Of a DNA stretch of 64,000 nucleotides, positions 47,584-61,091 are shown one piece after another. The translations under genes and the position numbers were made by a program. The stretch covers positions 186,001 to 250,000 of the forward strand of contig VWPU01000963.1 of the NCBI GenBank assembly GCA_013398955.1, given 5' to 3'. Source of the DNA: Callaeas wilsoni. Its lineage: Eukaryota > Chordata > Aves > Passeriformes > Callaeidae. The first letter of the stretch is position 1, and every line of letters starts with the position of its first letter. The notes under the pieces were generated by a model that saw nothing but the letters and a program-made list of their open reading frames with translations, ran no database searches and had not been told where the DNA came from.

Positions 47584-50500
47584 TAAAAACCACCCTTGGA
47601 GACATGGCCCAAATGTAACCAGCTCAGCAACGTTGGTTTGAATTTGCAGAGAGCCTGAAACCACATCCATGACACATGAATTTCTCTACCAAGTGTATCC
47701 TGAAGCCAACGAGAATCACGCTGTTTCAAACAGAGACATTGCTAGCAAATTTGTCATTTATTACAGCATTAAGAAATGCAATTGTATTTTGAAGATCTCA
47801 TCATTTTCAAAGACTGGATGGGGCATCTGCTGGAGGGCAACACAGGAAGAGTAGAACTCAAGGCAGAAGGTGAAGCCGGAGTCCTTCAGTTGAAGATGTT
47901 GAGCAGCTCATTATTTCTTTGTAGCCTGCCATAACTCCCTGCTTTATGCCTTCTACTTGGGCTCCAAGTTCTTTCTGAGAAGGACTTGTTGTACAGCACA
48001 TGGCAAAATAACCCTCACTGCACCTAGAAGGCCCAAATCTAATAGCAACAATAAATAAAAGACTCTATTTTCCCAGTGAATGGGCTTTGCTCTCAAAAGC
48101 TTAGAAACCACCCCATTTCAGCAAACGCATAAATCTCTATTGTAAAAACATTATGTCCATTTATATTTTTTAAATTAATTCATTCAGTTTTATCACTTTC
48201 CTTTCAAATAGTTTGGCTGTTAATTGGATACAGGCAGGACACACAGTCAGAGCAGCTCAGCTTCCCTGTTGGCTCCACATTTCCAAGCAGATATTTTGAG
48301 AAACAAGTATTGTCTGTTAAACAGGAGTTGTGAAACACAACTACACTGGGCAGTTTTAAAACTTTTCAGTTGCCTTAGGTAACTAGATAATTTTCTCTCT
48401 TTATTTTTTTAACAATATTCCCTAGGTATTTGCTGCACTGTATGCCAGGGAAGAAAGCCCTGGAGGAAATATTAAGGTCAGGATGAGATGGAACTAACAA
48501 TATACAGAATATTTCTGCTGCACATAGACATCGGTACAGGGTTTGCCCTCAACTTTCCTGGTGTGCCTTAGTTACCATTGCTTCAGTATTCCCTGGGTAT
48601 CTCTTGTGTTATGAAAGTCCCCTCTCTGCTGTGGGGAGGGGAAGAGCAGAATAGAAAACAGAATAACAATGGAGGAGAGGAACAGAAACAAGACATTCAT
48701 GAAACTGCTCATAAATAGGTAAAACAGTTCCCTGAGCCATGCTGCACCCTATAGTGTGTGCTCTCGTGGGCATACAACCCCTATGGCCAGAGGATGTCCA
48801 GCACTCACCCAAACCACGGCTTCATGCAGCTGCAAGACTGACCTGGAAAAACTCATTTTACAGTGGGTTTTGCTGGGCAGTGTGAGCTATCCCACCCTTG
48901 CCCAGCCCCTCAGTCGCTGCCGTGCCAGCTCGTCAGGCTGCTGTTCGGTGGGCTTTGTGCAGCTCATCATTCCAATGAGCTCCTCATTTAATGCCTTATA
49001 GCTTTCATATGGTGTAAATGTTTTTGCATCAGCTGAAGAGAACTGTAAATGCTATTGTCAGCTTGGTATAAGGGTTCGTGTATGTTTGACTGTAGTAACT
49101 CTGCTTCTTATTTCAATAACCCAGCACAGTAGGGACAACATTCTGCCATTACACAATAAAAGCTTTTCCAGGCAGGGCTGACACACTCTGAAAAGCAGAA
49201 CAGATAGTGCAGTCTCATCCTGATGAAATTAGCAGGGGAGAAATATGAAATCTCCACCTTCCATTACACACATTCATGGGCATTTGGAATCTGACCTGAG
49301 TATGAATCTGAATAAGTTTTTTCTCTTATCTTACAGCATGTATTTTTACTATATAAAGCACAGTATTTTCTAAGATGAAACAAGTGTTGTATTAGGAAGC
49401 AAGGAATACAATAAACCTTTAACTCCCAGGTCAACAATCATATAACAAAAGAACTTGATGAAGTGCCCTCTATACCTTTTTTTTAATATGTCAGCAGGAA
49501 TAAAAACTGCTTTACTATTTACCTCAGCTTCACTACTTTAACCCAAGCTGATGGCAAGAAGCCTAGAGAATATTGCTAGCAGGCTGTTCTCTTAAGACAC
49601 CCACCCTTCATCTGGATGTAATATCTCAATATTGCTCCAGAAGATTGGATTTTATTTAGTCTTTTAGCATGATGTGAAAAAATGAACCAAATTCTTAGAT
49701 GGCAGGGGCTTTGTCAATTAAAGGAGTCTAGTTTACTGGGAGCCAGCTGAACAGCTGACTTTATCATATGCAGGAGATTAATGAATGCTACTGCTAGTCA
49801 AGAGAAACAAGAGGTCATCCAAAGACTACTGTGTTTGCTCTCGTGGTACTTTTAAAAAATGTTTCTTTAAATACTTTTAAGGCAGGCCTGTTCAACGCAA
49901 TAAGGAACACACTTGCCAGTTAATCTGTGATACATGCCAGCATCAAAGATTTCTCCTAGTTTTCAGGTTTGCATCTAAAAAAGCTTTTGTGACATCTCAG
50001 CTGGCCAGGCCTGTATTTTTTTTAACACAACTCCTGCTAGGAGAGCAGAGAATGGGAGATGTTTTCTGCTCCTTTCCACTGCCCTCCTGTTACTAGACAC
50101 CCCAAACAGTTTTGTGGTTTGGCACCTGCCTTTATGCAGAAGAAACTTCAAATTAAGTCCTTAGAGCAAGGTTTTGAATAAGGGTCACTTACTGTACCAA
50201 AGTAGTGTGAAAACCATCTGTTTCATTTTTATCATACTAAAAATTTCTAAAAGTCTCCAGTTCATTTTGCACCACAGTGAAAACAAGAGCTGGAACCTTT
50301 AATATTTCAGCAAACTGGAAATGCATTCATTTTTTCCTGGGAGCCTTGGACTTGAGGAATGATCATACTGGGTCTGCACAGTGCCCACTGCCCAGCAATC
50401 CAACACTGGCAATGGTACAGCCAGGTACTGGGACATGGGAGCAATTGCTGCATCCCAGAATCAGCTCATTGGAAAGCTCCAAGTACCCTGTTCCCTTTCA

Positions 50501-51939
50501 GGGGAATGTTGCTGCTTTTTAAACTCCTATTTCTTGTTCGGTGGAGGACAAATTCCTGCTCCTACCAAGGCAGGAGGAGCTTCTCCCCACTTTGAGGGTT
50601 AAATCCTCCCTTGAAGGCTCATGGATTCACAGCAGAGCCACTATGAAGGCATCCTTGCAGCCATGAGGTAGTAAAGGAAAAAGCATAAAACCACAACTGG
50701 ATGTACAAAACAGAGGTTCATAGCTCTGCCTGCAGCGATGCAGAGAGGATCCCAAAGTTCCTCATCTCTGAAAGTCGCTGGGGTCCTTTCAGCTCTTTTC
50801 TTTATTTCCTGCATGATTCAACAGAGCAGAATCTCTTGACTCTGAGGCTTGACTCTCCTGACTCTCTCAGGTGTGCCTCCTCTCCTACCTCATATTCATA
50901 TTAAAAGAATAAAAGGACACTGTAGATAACATTAATTCAGCATCCCCTAATCTTCTCACAGCCAGCAATAGGTGCTTAGCTAAAAAGATACTCTGACTAT
51001 AAAGATGTAAGGGTTTCCTTTAATTCTCCAAGTGCAATAACAAACCTTGGCTACAGTAGAACATTTATTTTCCCATCTGGATGCGCACGAAGTAAGAGAC
51101 AAGTTTCTTAGCACTTCCAGAGAATTTATCTCTTAGCTGGCCAGATACTTATGGAAACTGCCTGTGGAAGGAGAGGGCAGTAGGCTCGCTTGGCTCCATT
51201 CCCACTACCACTAAAGGAATAGCTAAAAAAATAAATCCATGTTTTATCATTATTTTTACCTCCCAGTGTACATCACTAAAAGGGTTTATATGCAGCCCTC
51301 TTAATTGGCACAGCCCCTGCTGGAAATAGAAACATGTCGATGAATTGCTCATTCAGATTAGGCTCCCAGGAATATATTGTGCTGAGAGACACTCACTTTT
51401 ATTTCCTGAATTGCTTTAACGATGAGCACTGAGCAACTCTTCCTACATTCCCTCCCTCCCAAGTACCCTGAGCTGCATGGCAAGGCAGCAGCCAGAAGCT
51501 CACAGCCAGCCCCCACAGCAAGAAATATCTGCACGTAAATACCAAAGCACACCTGTGAACAGCTGTTAGTGGGCCTTCAGATATTGTGTTTGCCAGCTAA
51601 ACACATAATTCTCAATTAAGTGAGCAATTACCTGTTATTGTTTAGCCCTTGAAATTCAGAGTTGTGCTGAATCTATTCCCTGGCAATGATCCCAGTAAAA
51701 AAGCAAGTCATCTCTTTAGGGTACAGATTTATATTCTCTGGTAGTAGGGTCACTAATAACACTTGGGAATAGGATTCACAGGTAAACTATGAAGACTTCA
51801 AAAGGCTTTGAGCACCTTCAGCTCCCACTGTAGAAAGGCTGTTTCCAGAAATCATGGCTTTCCTTTTCTTCTAGCTACTCGTTCAAGAGTATTGTCTACC
51901 AAGTTATATGGTTGTTTTTGCTATTGTGAAGAGTGGGAG

Positions 51940-54900
51940 GTAAGAGTATAAAATTTGGCAGGTCTAGGTTCTATAACACAGTAAAAAATCTGCAATGCTC
52001 CTGAGAAAAATCATACTGAATTATTACAGTGAAAAAGAACATCATAGCCAAGGAAACATCATAGACAAGTTCATCTTACAAGAGTGTTTGTTCAATAGAC
52101 TTGAATTGCAGGACAGATAAGGCTTTGTTTTCTTAAAAACTTGTCGTCATGTGGAAGATTAAAGATCATTAATTGATAACCCCAGACAAAGATTTTCTGG
52201 CTTTCAAAAAATGAAAATTCTTTTTTTTCCAGCTGAAAACCAAAAGCTTGGTGCCAGACACAGATAAGTTCAGCATAGCTGGTAGAAAGAATCACTTCAA
52301 ACCTTTCTTATGCTTTGTGGATACTTCCTAAAATACTGAGGAGAAGAACATCCAGAAGAACTTGAATTAACCTAAACCCAAATTTTCTATCAAAAAAAAG
52401 CTATTACCAAAGATTTTCCAGCACTCTCAGCTGCAATGCAGACCTGTGAGCGTTTATATGCAGACCACAGCTGTTTAAAACTGTGTACATAAGATAGACG
52501 AAACGTTGACTTCAATCTAATGGTATCTTAACCTGTCGTTTCTGGAAACCAGATTATTTGGGTTGGTAGGTTTCTGTTTCTCTTCTTAAAAAAAAAAAGT
52601 GAATTTCTTAGATAGCTTGCTAGGTCCTCAGTCCTGCAGAGGAAAGGTGAGGAGGAGAGCAGCCCCCAGAGTGCAGGTGGACTGAGGACAGCGAGGCTTG
52701 GTAGGCTTTGAAAACTCTTTGAGAAAGAATTGGGAAACAGTCACATTTCAAAACCTGGGAAGAGCTGGAGCAGGGAAGGCTTTTAAGTGTTGCTCAGAGT
52801 TAACTTACACGTTGGGTTAGGTTTTATTCAGTTCTATCTTCAGCAGCACCCAACTTGGGCAATACAAATCTGATGCCACTCATGATGGATTGCACACAGG
52901 ACCAATTGGAGCCCTACGAGCTTTAAAATTGATAGTGCAGAGACCAACGGCGGCGGTGCAGTTTTTCATCAAATGAAATGGAAAAGTGATTTAATAATTC
53001 TTTCTGTCTTAAATTGCTTAAAAGAATTTTAGACAGTTAAAAATTGCATGGATTTTGAACCATATGTGTGAGAGTGGAAAAAAATAAGGGTTTTGTTTTT
53101 CCTATTTTTAATATGAGCCAGATGAAACAAAAAGATTGTTTCCTTGCAAACTATAGGTCAAGTACCTATGTAGGCTTTGAGATGGCTCTGTAAGTTATCA
53201 TGTTATCTTTCTTTCTTGACAGTATACCATTATGTGGTGTATCATTTCAGCATTTACTATCTTTCATGTCCTTTTATCTTCACACTAGGATTTCTTTCTA
53301 AATTCCAAACCGTGCATTTGGTTTCATTATATAACACTGGCTTTTACAAAACATTGGCTCTTCATATTCTTTGGTTTCATATTTGTCGGCATCAAGCCGA
53401 AATAGTAAACCCGCTACGTCTATTTTATCTTGTTAAAGATAAAAACAATATGGCAAATGAACTATTTGAGGAACACTACTTTCAAATTAAAGGAGAGGAA
53501 AAAGTATTAAGTGTCACCACTGAGTTGAACTATATTGAAATCTTGAACTGAAGTGATTTTTTTAAAAAATTGAATAAAAAGGTGACCCAAAATGCTACAA
53601 CTGTCATGCAGGACTCTGTTATCTTAAATTATTTATTTAACATCTGGTAAATATTATCCAAGCTATAGTACAGATAAATTGAATAAAAGAATACCAATGC
53701 CAGGGGAAAAGAAGAATTGCTTAATACTGTAAGTATATAGAACTGTTCCACAAAGCAGCTCATTCTCTCTCTGCAAGGGGAGATGAGAAGCCTGGTATCG
53801 GGGTAAAATGCATATGCTTCATTTCACCCTAAGTATGAAGCTATCAAAGCAGTTTTAGAGATTTAATTTAATCTCAAACACAAATTCTATGAAAACAGTC
53901 TGACAGCAACATGAAATTTTACATAACTTCTTTTACCCCTCCCCCTTTAAAATGCAGCTTCCCAGCTGATTCATTTTATTTTATCCTATGCGTATTGGGG
54001 ATCAGATTGAATTTTCTTTGAGAAAAGAAAATAATTAAGCCATCTGTAAAGCTCTGGCTGGGCATGAACATAGCAGCACAGGATAGAGTTACTTGGAGGG
54101 GGGAATGAGGTCAAAGAAAAGTACTGCAGGGAAAAAAAATCAAGTTCTGTAACATGGAGAACAAAATAAAAAGAGCATGGAGTCTGAGAAGGGGGAAGGG
54201 ACCTAAATTCCTCGTCAGTTTGTGGGTTACAAATGAAACAAAAGGCTTATCTTAAATATATGCAGGTTTAGAGATTTTTTTTCTGGAAGCTATTGAGAGC
54301 TAATTAAATTATGGTCAGGTACGAAGCATTTCTCTGGTGCTTCCATGGTCAGTTTCTGCTGAGCTCTTCTTGGTTACTGGATACCACTTATGAAATAAAG
54401 AAGATTGATTCCCAAATATTTGTTCCTATTCCCTCTTTGTGGATTACATTATACCACTTTTCATTCTTACAGTCTTTGCTTAAGCTGCAGGATATAAGGG
54501 CCCCGTTCCGACTGCCAACTGCAGCGCCCAAGATTAAGAGGCTGCTATCGCACCAGAGTTCAGGAGGGTAACGAGCAGCTCAGACCACCAAGGGTCTGCA
54601 GCTGCCAGAGCCTGGCTCTGCTCTCCCAACAGTGCACAGCACTCAGGACACCCCAACTGTACATGCACAGGCTAAGCACAAAGATTATTTCTCCCCACTC
54701 CACGCTCCCTGTATTGAGAAACAAAATTTGGCAGCCTGCGTGCCGGGCACTGGGGTTGGCTTAGTGCTGCCTTTCACCTGATGCAGCCTGAAGGCTCCAA
54801 AGAACACTAAAGTCAAACTGGGATCAAGCATGCTGGTGTGAGGGTCAGGATAATACAGCTGGAAAAGCCTTCCAGTTTCATACTGCATTTTAGCCGCTGT

Positions 54901-55655
54901 TCTTCCAGGACCGTATTTAACATAACAGCACCCACAGTCTCCTCCTAAGTCTCTCCTTCATCCCCACCTTTTGGCCCTGCTAGGCAGCCTCCACCTCTCT
55001 GATATGGGCAGAGATGGCCTAAAGATCTTATGTACCCATGAGTTGATCGTGAAGGGGTGGACAGACACATCTCCTAACCTGACAGGTTTTTTATAGAGGA
55101 ATATCATGTCTCCTGCCCCAAAGCCAGTGGGTTGGAACAGTTGCCTGTTAACTGCTCAGGCTGATGACTTCTGTTTCAACACTCCAGACTGTGGACGCCA
55201 AATTGGTTTTCCAGAGCCTGTTTTCCCAGGCCCTGCGACCCTCCATGAGCAGCAACCACCCTGTACTGGGGCACCCCTCAACTTGGGGAGAAATATCTGG
55301 ACACATGAGAAGAACCTGATGCCTAATTATTACCAAAAAAAGCCCATAAAGGAAAATCAGAGGCCAAAACACAATCCATGATAACTTCATCTGGTTAGTT
55401 CATGGGCAGAGTGGAAAGTTTGAACCCACTCACAGTTTCTGCAAATGGATAATCATAAATATTAAGTGAAATGCCACTGAAATCTGTTAACTCACAGAGC
55501 CAGAAACCTTCCTCTATAGTTGTTCCAAGGTAAAGCTTTTCTTGTAAGAAATAATTTTCTGCCATACCTGGATTTTTCTTGCAATCATGGTTAGTAGCAA
55601 ATCTGAATCTGTCAGCACAGCAGTATAATTTAAATAGTACAATTCACAGCTGACA
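51940..55655. other. gene-free unique AT-rich sequence
   Basis: The longest frame (124 codons, 53177-53551 +) is hydrophobic and phenylalanine/leucine-rich because the + strand is T-rich, and no family is recognised. (CGG)3 occurs at 52948-52956 within an otherwise AT-rich, possibly conserved block. GC rises at 54480-54660. Confidence 0.5.
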
Positions 55656-55683
55656 GGGGATTTCCACCGACTTCACTTGGAAA
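55656..55683. repeat. possible repeat fragment next to a MIR
   Basis: GGGGATTTCCACCGACTTCA then CTTGGAAA resembles 'ggagtttccattgacttcaatgg' of old sauropsid repeats. Short and weak. Confidence 0.25.
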
Positions 55684-55724
55684 ATATGTCATTTGCTAGC
55701 TCTTGTTAACAAGTAGTAAGGCAT

Positions 55725-55772
55725 CTGTTGCTTGCCCACGGTTACACGGACCAGCAAGAGACATAACTGAGG
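55725..55772 (-). repeat. MIR fragment
   Basis: TTGCTTGCCCACGGTTACAC then GGACCAGCAAGAGACATAAC matches 'gtgacttgcccaaggtcacacagccagtaagtgg' in reverse orientation over about 40 bases. Flanking MIR sequence has decayed beyond recognition. Confidence 0.5.
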
Positions 55773-58700
55773 AGAAAGAGAAGAGAGAAGGGTTGACAGC
55801 AGCAAGCCAGGTGCAGAAATGAAGCTTGTAAATTTGTGTAAAATGCAGAGCAAAGACCTGTTAGCAAGTTGCTGACACCCCGGTTTATCTGAACTGTCTA
55901 TTGCAAAGTCTGTATGGGAAGTTCTTACTCTAAATGCCAACCAAGCAAAAAACCCAGATCTGGAGATAACTCTCGGAATCATCTGAATCATATTAGAAGT
56001 GAAGTTGCTGAAAGACTCCCAGTAAAATTCAACACAGGCAAGCACAGTCAATGTCTGCTTGAATGGCAGAGGCAGCAGGATGGCTTGGCACCTAAAGCAT
56101 TATACCAACATTTTTATCTGGTATATTGTACCCACCATAGTCTCATGCTCTCTTGGAAAGGCACATGCTGCCTCTGCAGTTCTCAAATTAGCTTTCCATA
56201 ACCCAGCATTAAGGAGGCAAGATAACAGGATTCCTTGCTTCTTTGTGGTCTCAGTCACAAAATGATGGCCTGAGAGAAAGTGGGCAGGAAGTTCTCTGTA
56301 ACATCATTTTCTTCCCAGTGGATCACTGCTGAAATGAGCAAGCAGGATTCTTCCCTTGCAAACAACGAAGCAAACCCACCCATCTTTCATGCAGTCCCCT
56401 TTATTTACAGGCACAGTGTAAAAATCTCCTCTTCCTAACTGCAAAAGGACCATCAGCAGAAGGCAATTTGTTTGATCAGGAACATGTAAACCTACCTTTC
56501 TGATTCATTCACTGTCCAAGGAGCCCTGTCTTCTTGCTCTTTCCCCAGACAATCCTTGCACCTACTGCTCTTGCTGACTATTTCTCACTCTCTTTCCCCC
56601 ACATGCTCAGATCATTGCAGTTAAAAAGAATGGATTCACCACTCTCCTCATCAGTCTTTCAGAATTTTTTTCAGGGGATTAGGTATGTGTCTTTATCATG
56701 CAACCCAACACCGAAAGTTTTGTTTGAACTATCAGTATACAAGAGAGAACATAGCTATTTCTTCAGCTGGATTTGAAAGAAGAGGGTTTCTCATGATTTT
56801 TTGATAAACCTGTAATTGTTTATAGATAAAGATCCATTTGATAACAGCTATAAATACCTTTCAGTATAGCACTCTTAATAGACTAGCATTTGGGGTTTTT
56901 TTCCTAGTGGAATTAGACCAAATTTTCTATAAAAGTAACCACATCCTTTCCCTTTACTCCAGGAGTTTGTCATGATAAACTTTTTAGGCAATGTTTTGGC
57001 AGGTGGTGCCTAATGTTCCCAAACTCGTGCCACAACACCAATGATGAAAAACAATCCCCTATAATATTCATAGACTCTTCCATAACCTAAAAAGTCTAAA
57101 AGAGCTTTTCTTCACTGATTATCCCCACTATCTGTATCTCATCTTTCACCTTCAGGTAGGTCTATTCTTTATGGTAACAAATACTGAGACTGCGAAGGTC
57201 TGTTTACTATGTACTGTATACTCAGAAGGTCTTTATGTAATTTATTATGGAGGTGGCCATGCTTCCAAAAAATTAAATGGGTTAAGAGAACTTATTTTAA
57301 AAGACTGGGCGTTTTTTTTATTATGAACAGTTATTCCTTGTTGTGGAACTTCACTGCAAAAAAAACACACTACAAAGTCTGATTTGTGAGGTTAGAAATG
57401 CAGTCTAGAACTAAAAGCACTTCCCAATTTATCCCTCTTTAGATCCAAACTGAGTATCTTTCAAAAAATATATTCAATTGGTACAAAGATGTTATGAAAC
57501 TGAAGAAGGGAATAGGAGACCTTATTTAGAATTTCTCTCAGAACCAGAAGAAATCATTAGTAAAATCCCTTCCAGCCTTAAAGTTTCTGGGCCAAGATAA
57601 GGAGCCTTTTTGTTTTGTGGAATGCTGCAACACCTGCAAGATAGGATTTTCTGAATGGTCTAAGTGAATTAACTTGTATAGAAAATATGTTTTACTCATC
57701 GCTTAGGTGATTTCTCAGTTGGTATAATTTTTTATTATTATTTTTAACTTAAAAAAATATAGGAAAGTAGTACCTGGACTCTTGTTGCTGAATATACCTA
57801 ACCTCAGTGTGGTGGCGACTGTGATACAAATCATCTGAAGATAATTTCTCCCCATATCTATTCTTGAATAATTTGTAATATTAAAGCCTTCTTAGTGTGG
57901 CTCATAAGTCTTTAAAGCAAAGCCCTATATTTATAACTTGTTCCATCTTCATTCACAAGAATCACATTTGTCTTCCAAATTCAAGAAAAGAATCGAAGAT
58001 CTCCATAGATGTTTGTGAAGTTTATAACTGCTATTATATCATAGGCCAGTTGTTTCAAGTAAATCACATAGGTAAATTTGCCAGAGCAACTGTTGCAATT
58101 CATATGAAAAAGCTACAAATACAAAAAATAGCCCAGAACTAACCAAGGTTACTGACAGGGGATGGTGGAAAGACAATAAAAATTTCACCTGAAGAAACAT
58201 TCCTATTGGCATAGATTATATCATGCCAACGCTGTTAGACAGTGTTGTCTAGTGCTTAATATTTTCATTACAGAGCTTACAGTCCTTGAATCTGTTCACA
58301 AGTTTGTATCTTTATTTTCCTTCAGGTGTAGGATTTAATCTGCTTACCCCTCTTACTAAAGGACGTACTAGCTTTGGAGAAGGATGCCATGACATTCAAA
58401 TCACAGATTACATTATTATTAGGCAAGCTTAGAAGAAAGTTGGAGAAGTGCATAGAAATTACAGACCTTATTTATAAGTCTGCCAAACATACTGAGTCTG
58501 AAATCTGTTAGAATTCTCTCCTGTTCTCCACATCCTTAGGTGGATTATCGTCATAAGTCATTACAAAGAGCTTATCTTGGAACACAGGCTGGAAATATTT
58601 TTCAAGTGCTTCGTAACAGAAAAGACACAAACAGATGATGAAACAATGAATATTACCAAAGAAATACACTTTATTTCACTTCTTTAAGATTTGTTTCTCC

Positions 58701-61091
58701 CTTAGAACCTGTTAATTGGCAGGAATTTTGCTCTTCTGATAGTTTCATGTTTCTTACCTCCTCTGTTGAGAGATGTGTTGTGGTGGTTTCCCCCTACATT
58801 TTACAGAAATGTCACTTATAAAAAAACCTTAGAAGACGTTCCTAACTATGGCTCCAGATGCAGAAACAGAGTCGGAATTGATTTTTTTTCAGACTTCCTA
58901 AGCAATACTTTATTAGCTACACCCCAAGTACAGAATGTATTTGCCCTAGAGAGCTGTCAATTGCACCTTAGAAAATCTTGAATCAGGAGTAGTCTTTATG
59001 ACACATACACTAAGCACAAGAGGAGCATTCCTGTAAGTTTAAATTCCTGAAAAACTGCAAATTTGTTTATCTTGTTCCTTAGCTTCCCTGTGAGAACATC
59101 ATGGAAAACACAGTACAAATGTTTTACTGTAAGCAAAACATCTTATATATAACAAAAAATATATATAACAGCCTGTGACCTGCCTATAACTCCTTCCCCA
59201 AAAAGAAGAGTCTGGGTCATTATGGTCCAGCCAAATTAACATAAATTCCTGGAATAATGCTGGAAAAAAATCCCATTTCAAGCATATATTTCAGGGAAGA
59301 ACTTGGAATATAGCAAAATGAACAGGATCTTATGTAGCACATAGCTTATGGTGTATGGCATATCACAAGCCAACTGCTTTCTGTGACAGGACAAGAGACT
59401 CTGCACAGAGAAGAGATTGTTATTATCATATACTTTAATCCTAGTGACAGTTTTTACATAGCTTCTGTGATATTCTCATAAGAAATCAAAATAAATGTGG
59501 TATTCACATAACTCCTAGTGAGATGCAGAAAAGCAGAGTCTGGAAAGGTCTGAGGTGGTTTAGTCAGAAAGGAGGACTGAACAAGTGGCAGGGGTAAAGT
59601 CTTCAAGTTTCAGTTGCAACCAATCTGTTTTCCATGTCCATCACGCACAAGACAAGCACTAATGGATTTATATTTTAGTTATATAGATAGGTGTCAGCAA
59701 AACCTTTGGAACACTAAGGATAACGAGGCACATGAAGGCTGGGTTTTCCCTTGTGGGAGATCTCTAAAAGCAGGCTAGACAAACATCATTAAGAATTGCA
59801 AAAGGGTCACTGATCTTGCCTTAGGGTGGGGAAAGGTTCAGAAAAGCTCTCAGTGTCCTTTCTGTCCTATGATAAAACATTTTGCTCCTTCTCAGAGCAA
59901 AACCTGTTTGCACACTGGGACCCACAGGGTAGGCTCTCCCTCCTCTCTCTGTTCAGATGACCTCTGACATTTGCCCACTCGTTAATCAATTATAGTCTGA
60001 AAAGTGAGCATATTGCCAGCAAAGGAGTCCTGGGTAAGTGACACTGACAGAGCATCTGAAACACACTCAGACACACACACAGGCACAGACGCAAGGCAGA
60101 GGTACATCCAGAGACTCTGCTTAGAAGTTTTGTCCACAGTCCCAAGGAATAAAGTCTCCTGTAGGATTTTTCACTGTTACCATGCTTGAAGGCTCAGCAA
60201 ACAACCGTTCATTGCAGCCTGCCCACACAGCATACCCAGGTGGACCATAGCTAACAGGGACTGCACAGTCCATGTGTGAAACACATGTGTTCTGCCCAAA
60301 GACTGGGGGAGCTGCATAAATTACACATGTGAAATATGTCAAGCACATGTAGACATGCCCCGAATCTTCATGATTTTTTGGTAAAAAATAACACCAAGAG
60401 TGTTTATTTTAACTATTTACTTATTTATAAGGACGGACTTCAGGAGAATCTGTGTAATATTCAAGCTGCAGAAAATAGAAGATATTATTTATCACTGTGC
60501 TGTCCAAGTTGTAAAGTTGGATGCCAAGATTTTCCTTCCCTTCTGTGACTGTTACTCCTGCACATTTATTACTGTGTAGAATTGGAAACTCTTGCTGCAA
60601 AATGTAAATTAAGACACCACAGTGCGAGCTTCTGGAGGTAACGCAACGTTTTAGTCATCTGAATGCTGCTTGAGGCTGTATCTCTACTTATCAGCACTAT
60701 TTAGTAGCAGACATTTAAAGCAAATGGGAAGTGAAGTCTTTAATCTTTCTTGCAATCTATCAGTTGAGTTTCTTCAACATATCAGTGAAGAAAACAAATT
60801 AGAAGAGCCAAGGTTGAATTAGTACACCAAATCCAACTCCTTGTTCTGCAGGGCTCAAAATCTGTAGCCACTACTTATACCTGTTGAAGTAGGACATTGA
60901 ACACAAACTCTGAATAGGTGAGTTTTGCATCTCAGACTGGATTTCCAAGTCACTGAAATTGTCACTGGAACGGGCACAGGTTTTTAACCTGCAGCTTTTT
61001 CCTAATGGGAGGTGGGATTGCTGGCTTCCTAGGTTGGTGCTTCTTCATGGTGGGTAATTACCCTATATCAGGTTTTTTATTCTTTTTTCAG
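55773..61091. other. gene-free unique AT-rich sequence
   Basis: Open frames reach 95 codons. A splice-bounded segment at 56611-56682 is discussed in the findings. A CA-rich tract lies at about 60060-60090. The remainder, including 57000-59900, shows dense stop codons and no recognised repeat, RNA or gene. Confidence 0.5.
60060..60090. repeat. CA-rich low-complexity tract
   Basis: ACACACTCAGACACACACAC then AGGCACAGACGC: an imperfect (CA)n microsatellite. Confidence 0.7.

Larger units (their letters stand above)
46647..51874. other. gene-free unique AT-rich sequence
   Basis: A possible repeat fragment lies at 47151-47192. A 15-A run lies at 47569-47583, and an AT-rich, motif-dense block at about 47270-47520. 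Open frames stay below 82 codons. A second motif-dense block at 51575-51680 is discussed separately. No gene is recognised. Confidence 0.5.

Noticed and set aside
53177..53551. 124-codon hydrophobic + strand frame that looks membrane-like
   Set aside because: Its phenylalanine, leucine and tyrosine content follows from T-rich DNA. No family or start context supports it, although an acceptor-like TTTCTTGACAG lies near its beginning.
54185..54210. GGGGGAAGGGACCTAAATTC as a possible reverse CR1 end (ggaagggacct)
   Set aside because: The match is about 12 bases and the sequence on either side does not continue as CR1.
57550..57600. ATCCCTTCCAGCCTTAAAG as a possible CR1 3' end
   Set aside because: Neither the upstream 'gatgatctt' part nor the terminal 8-bp repeats are present.
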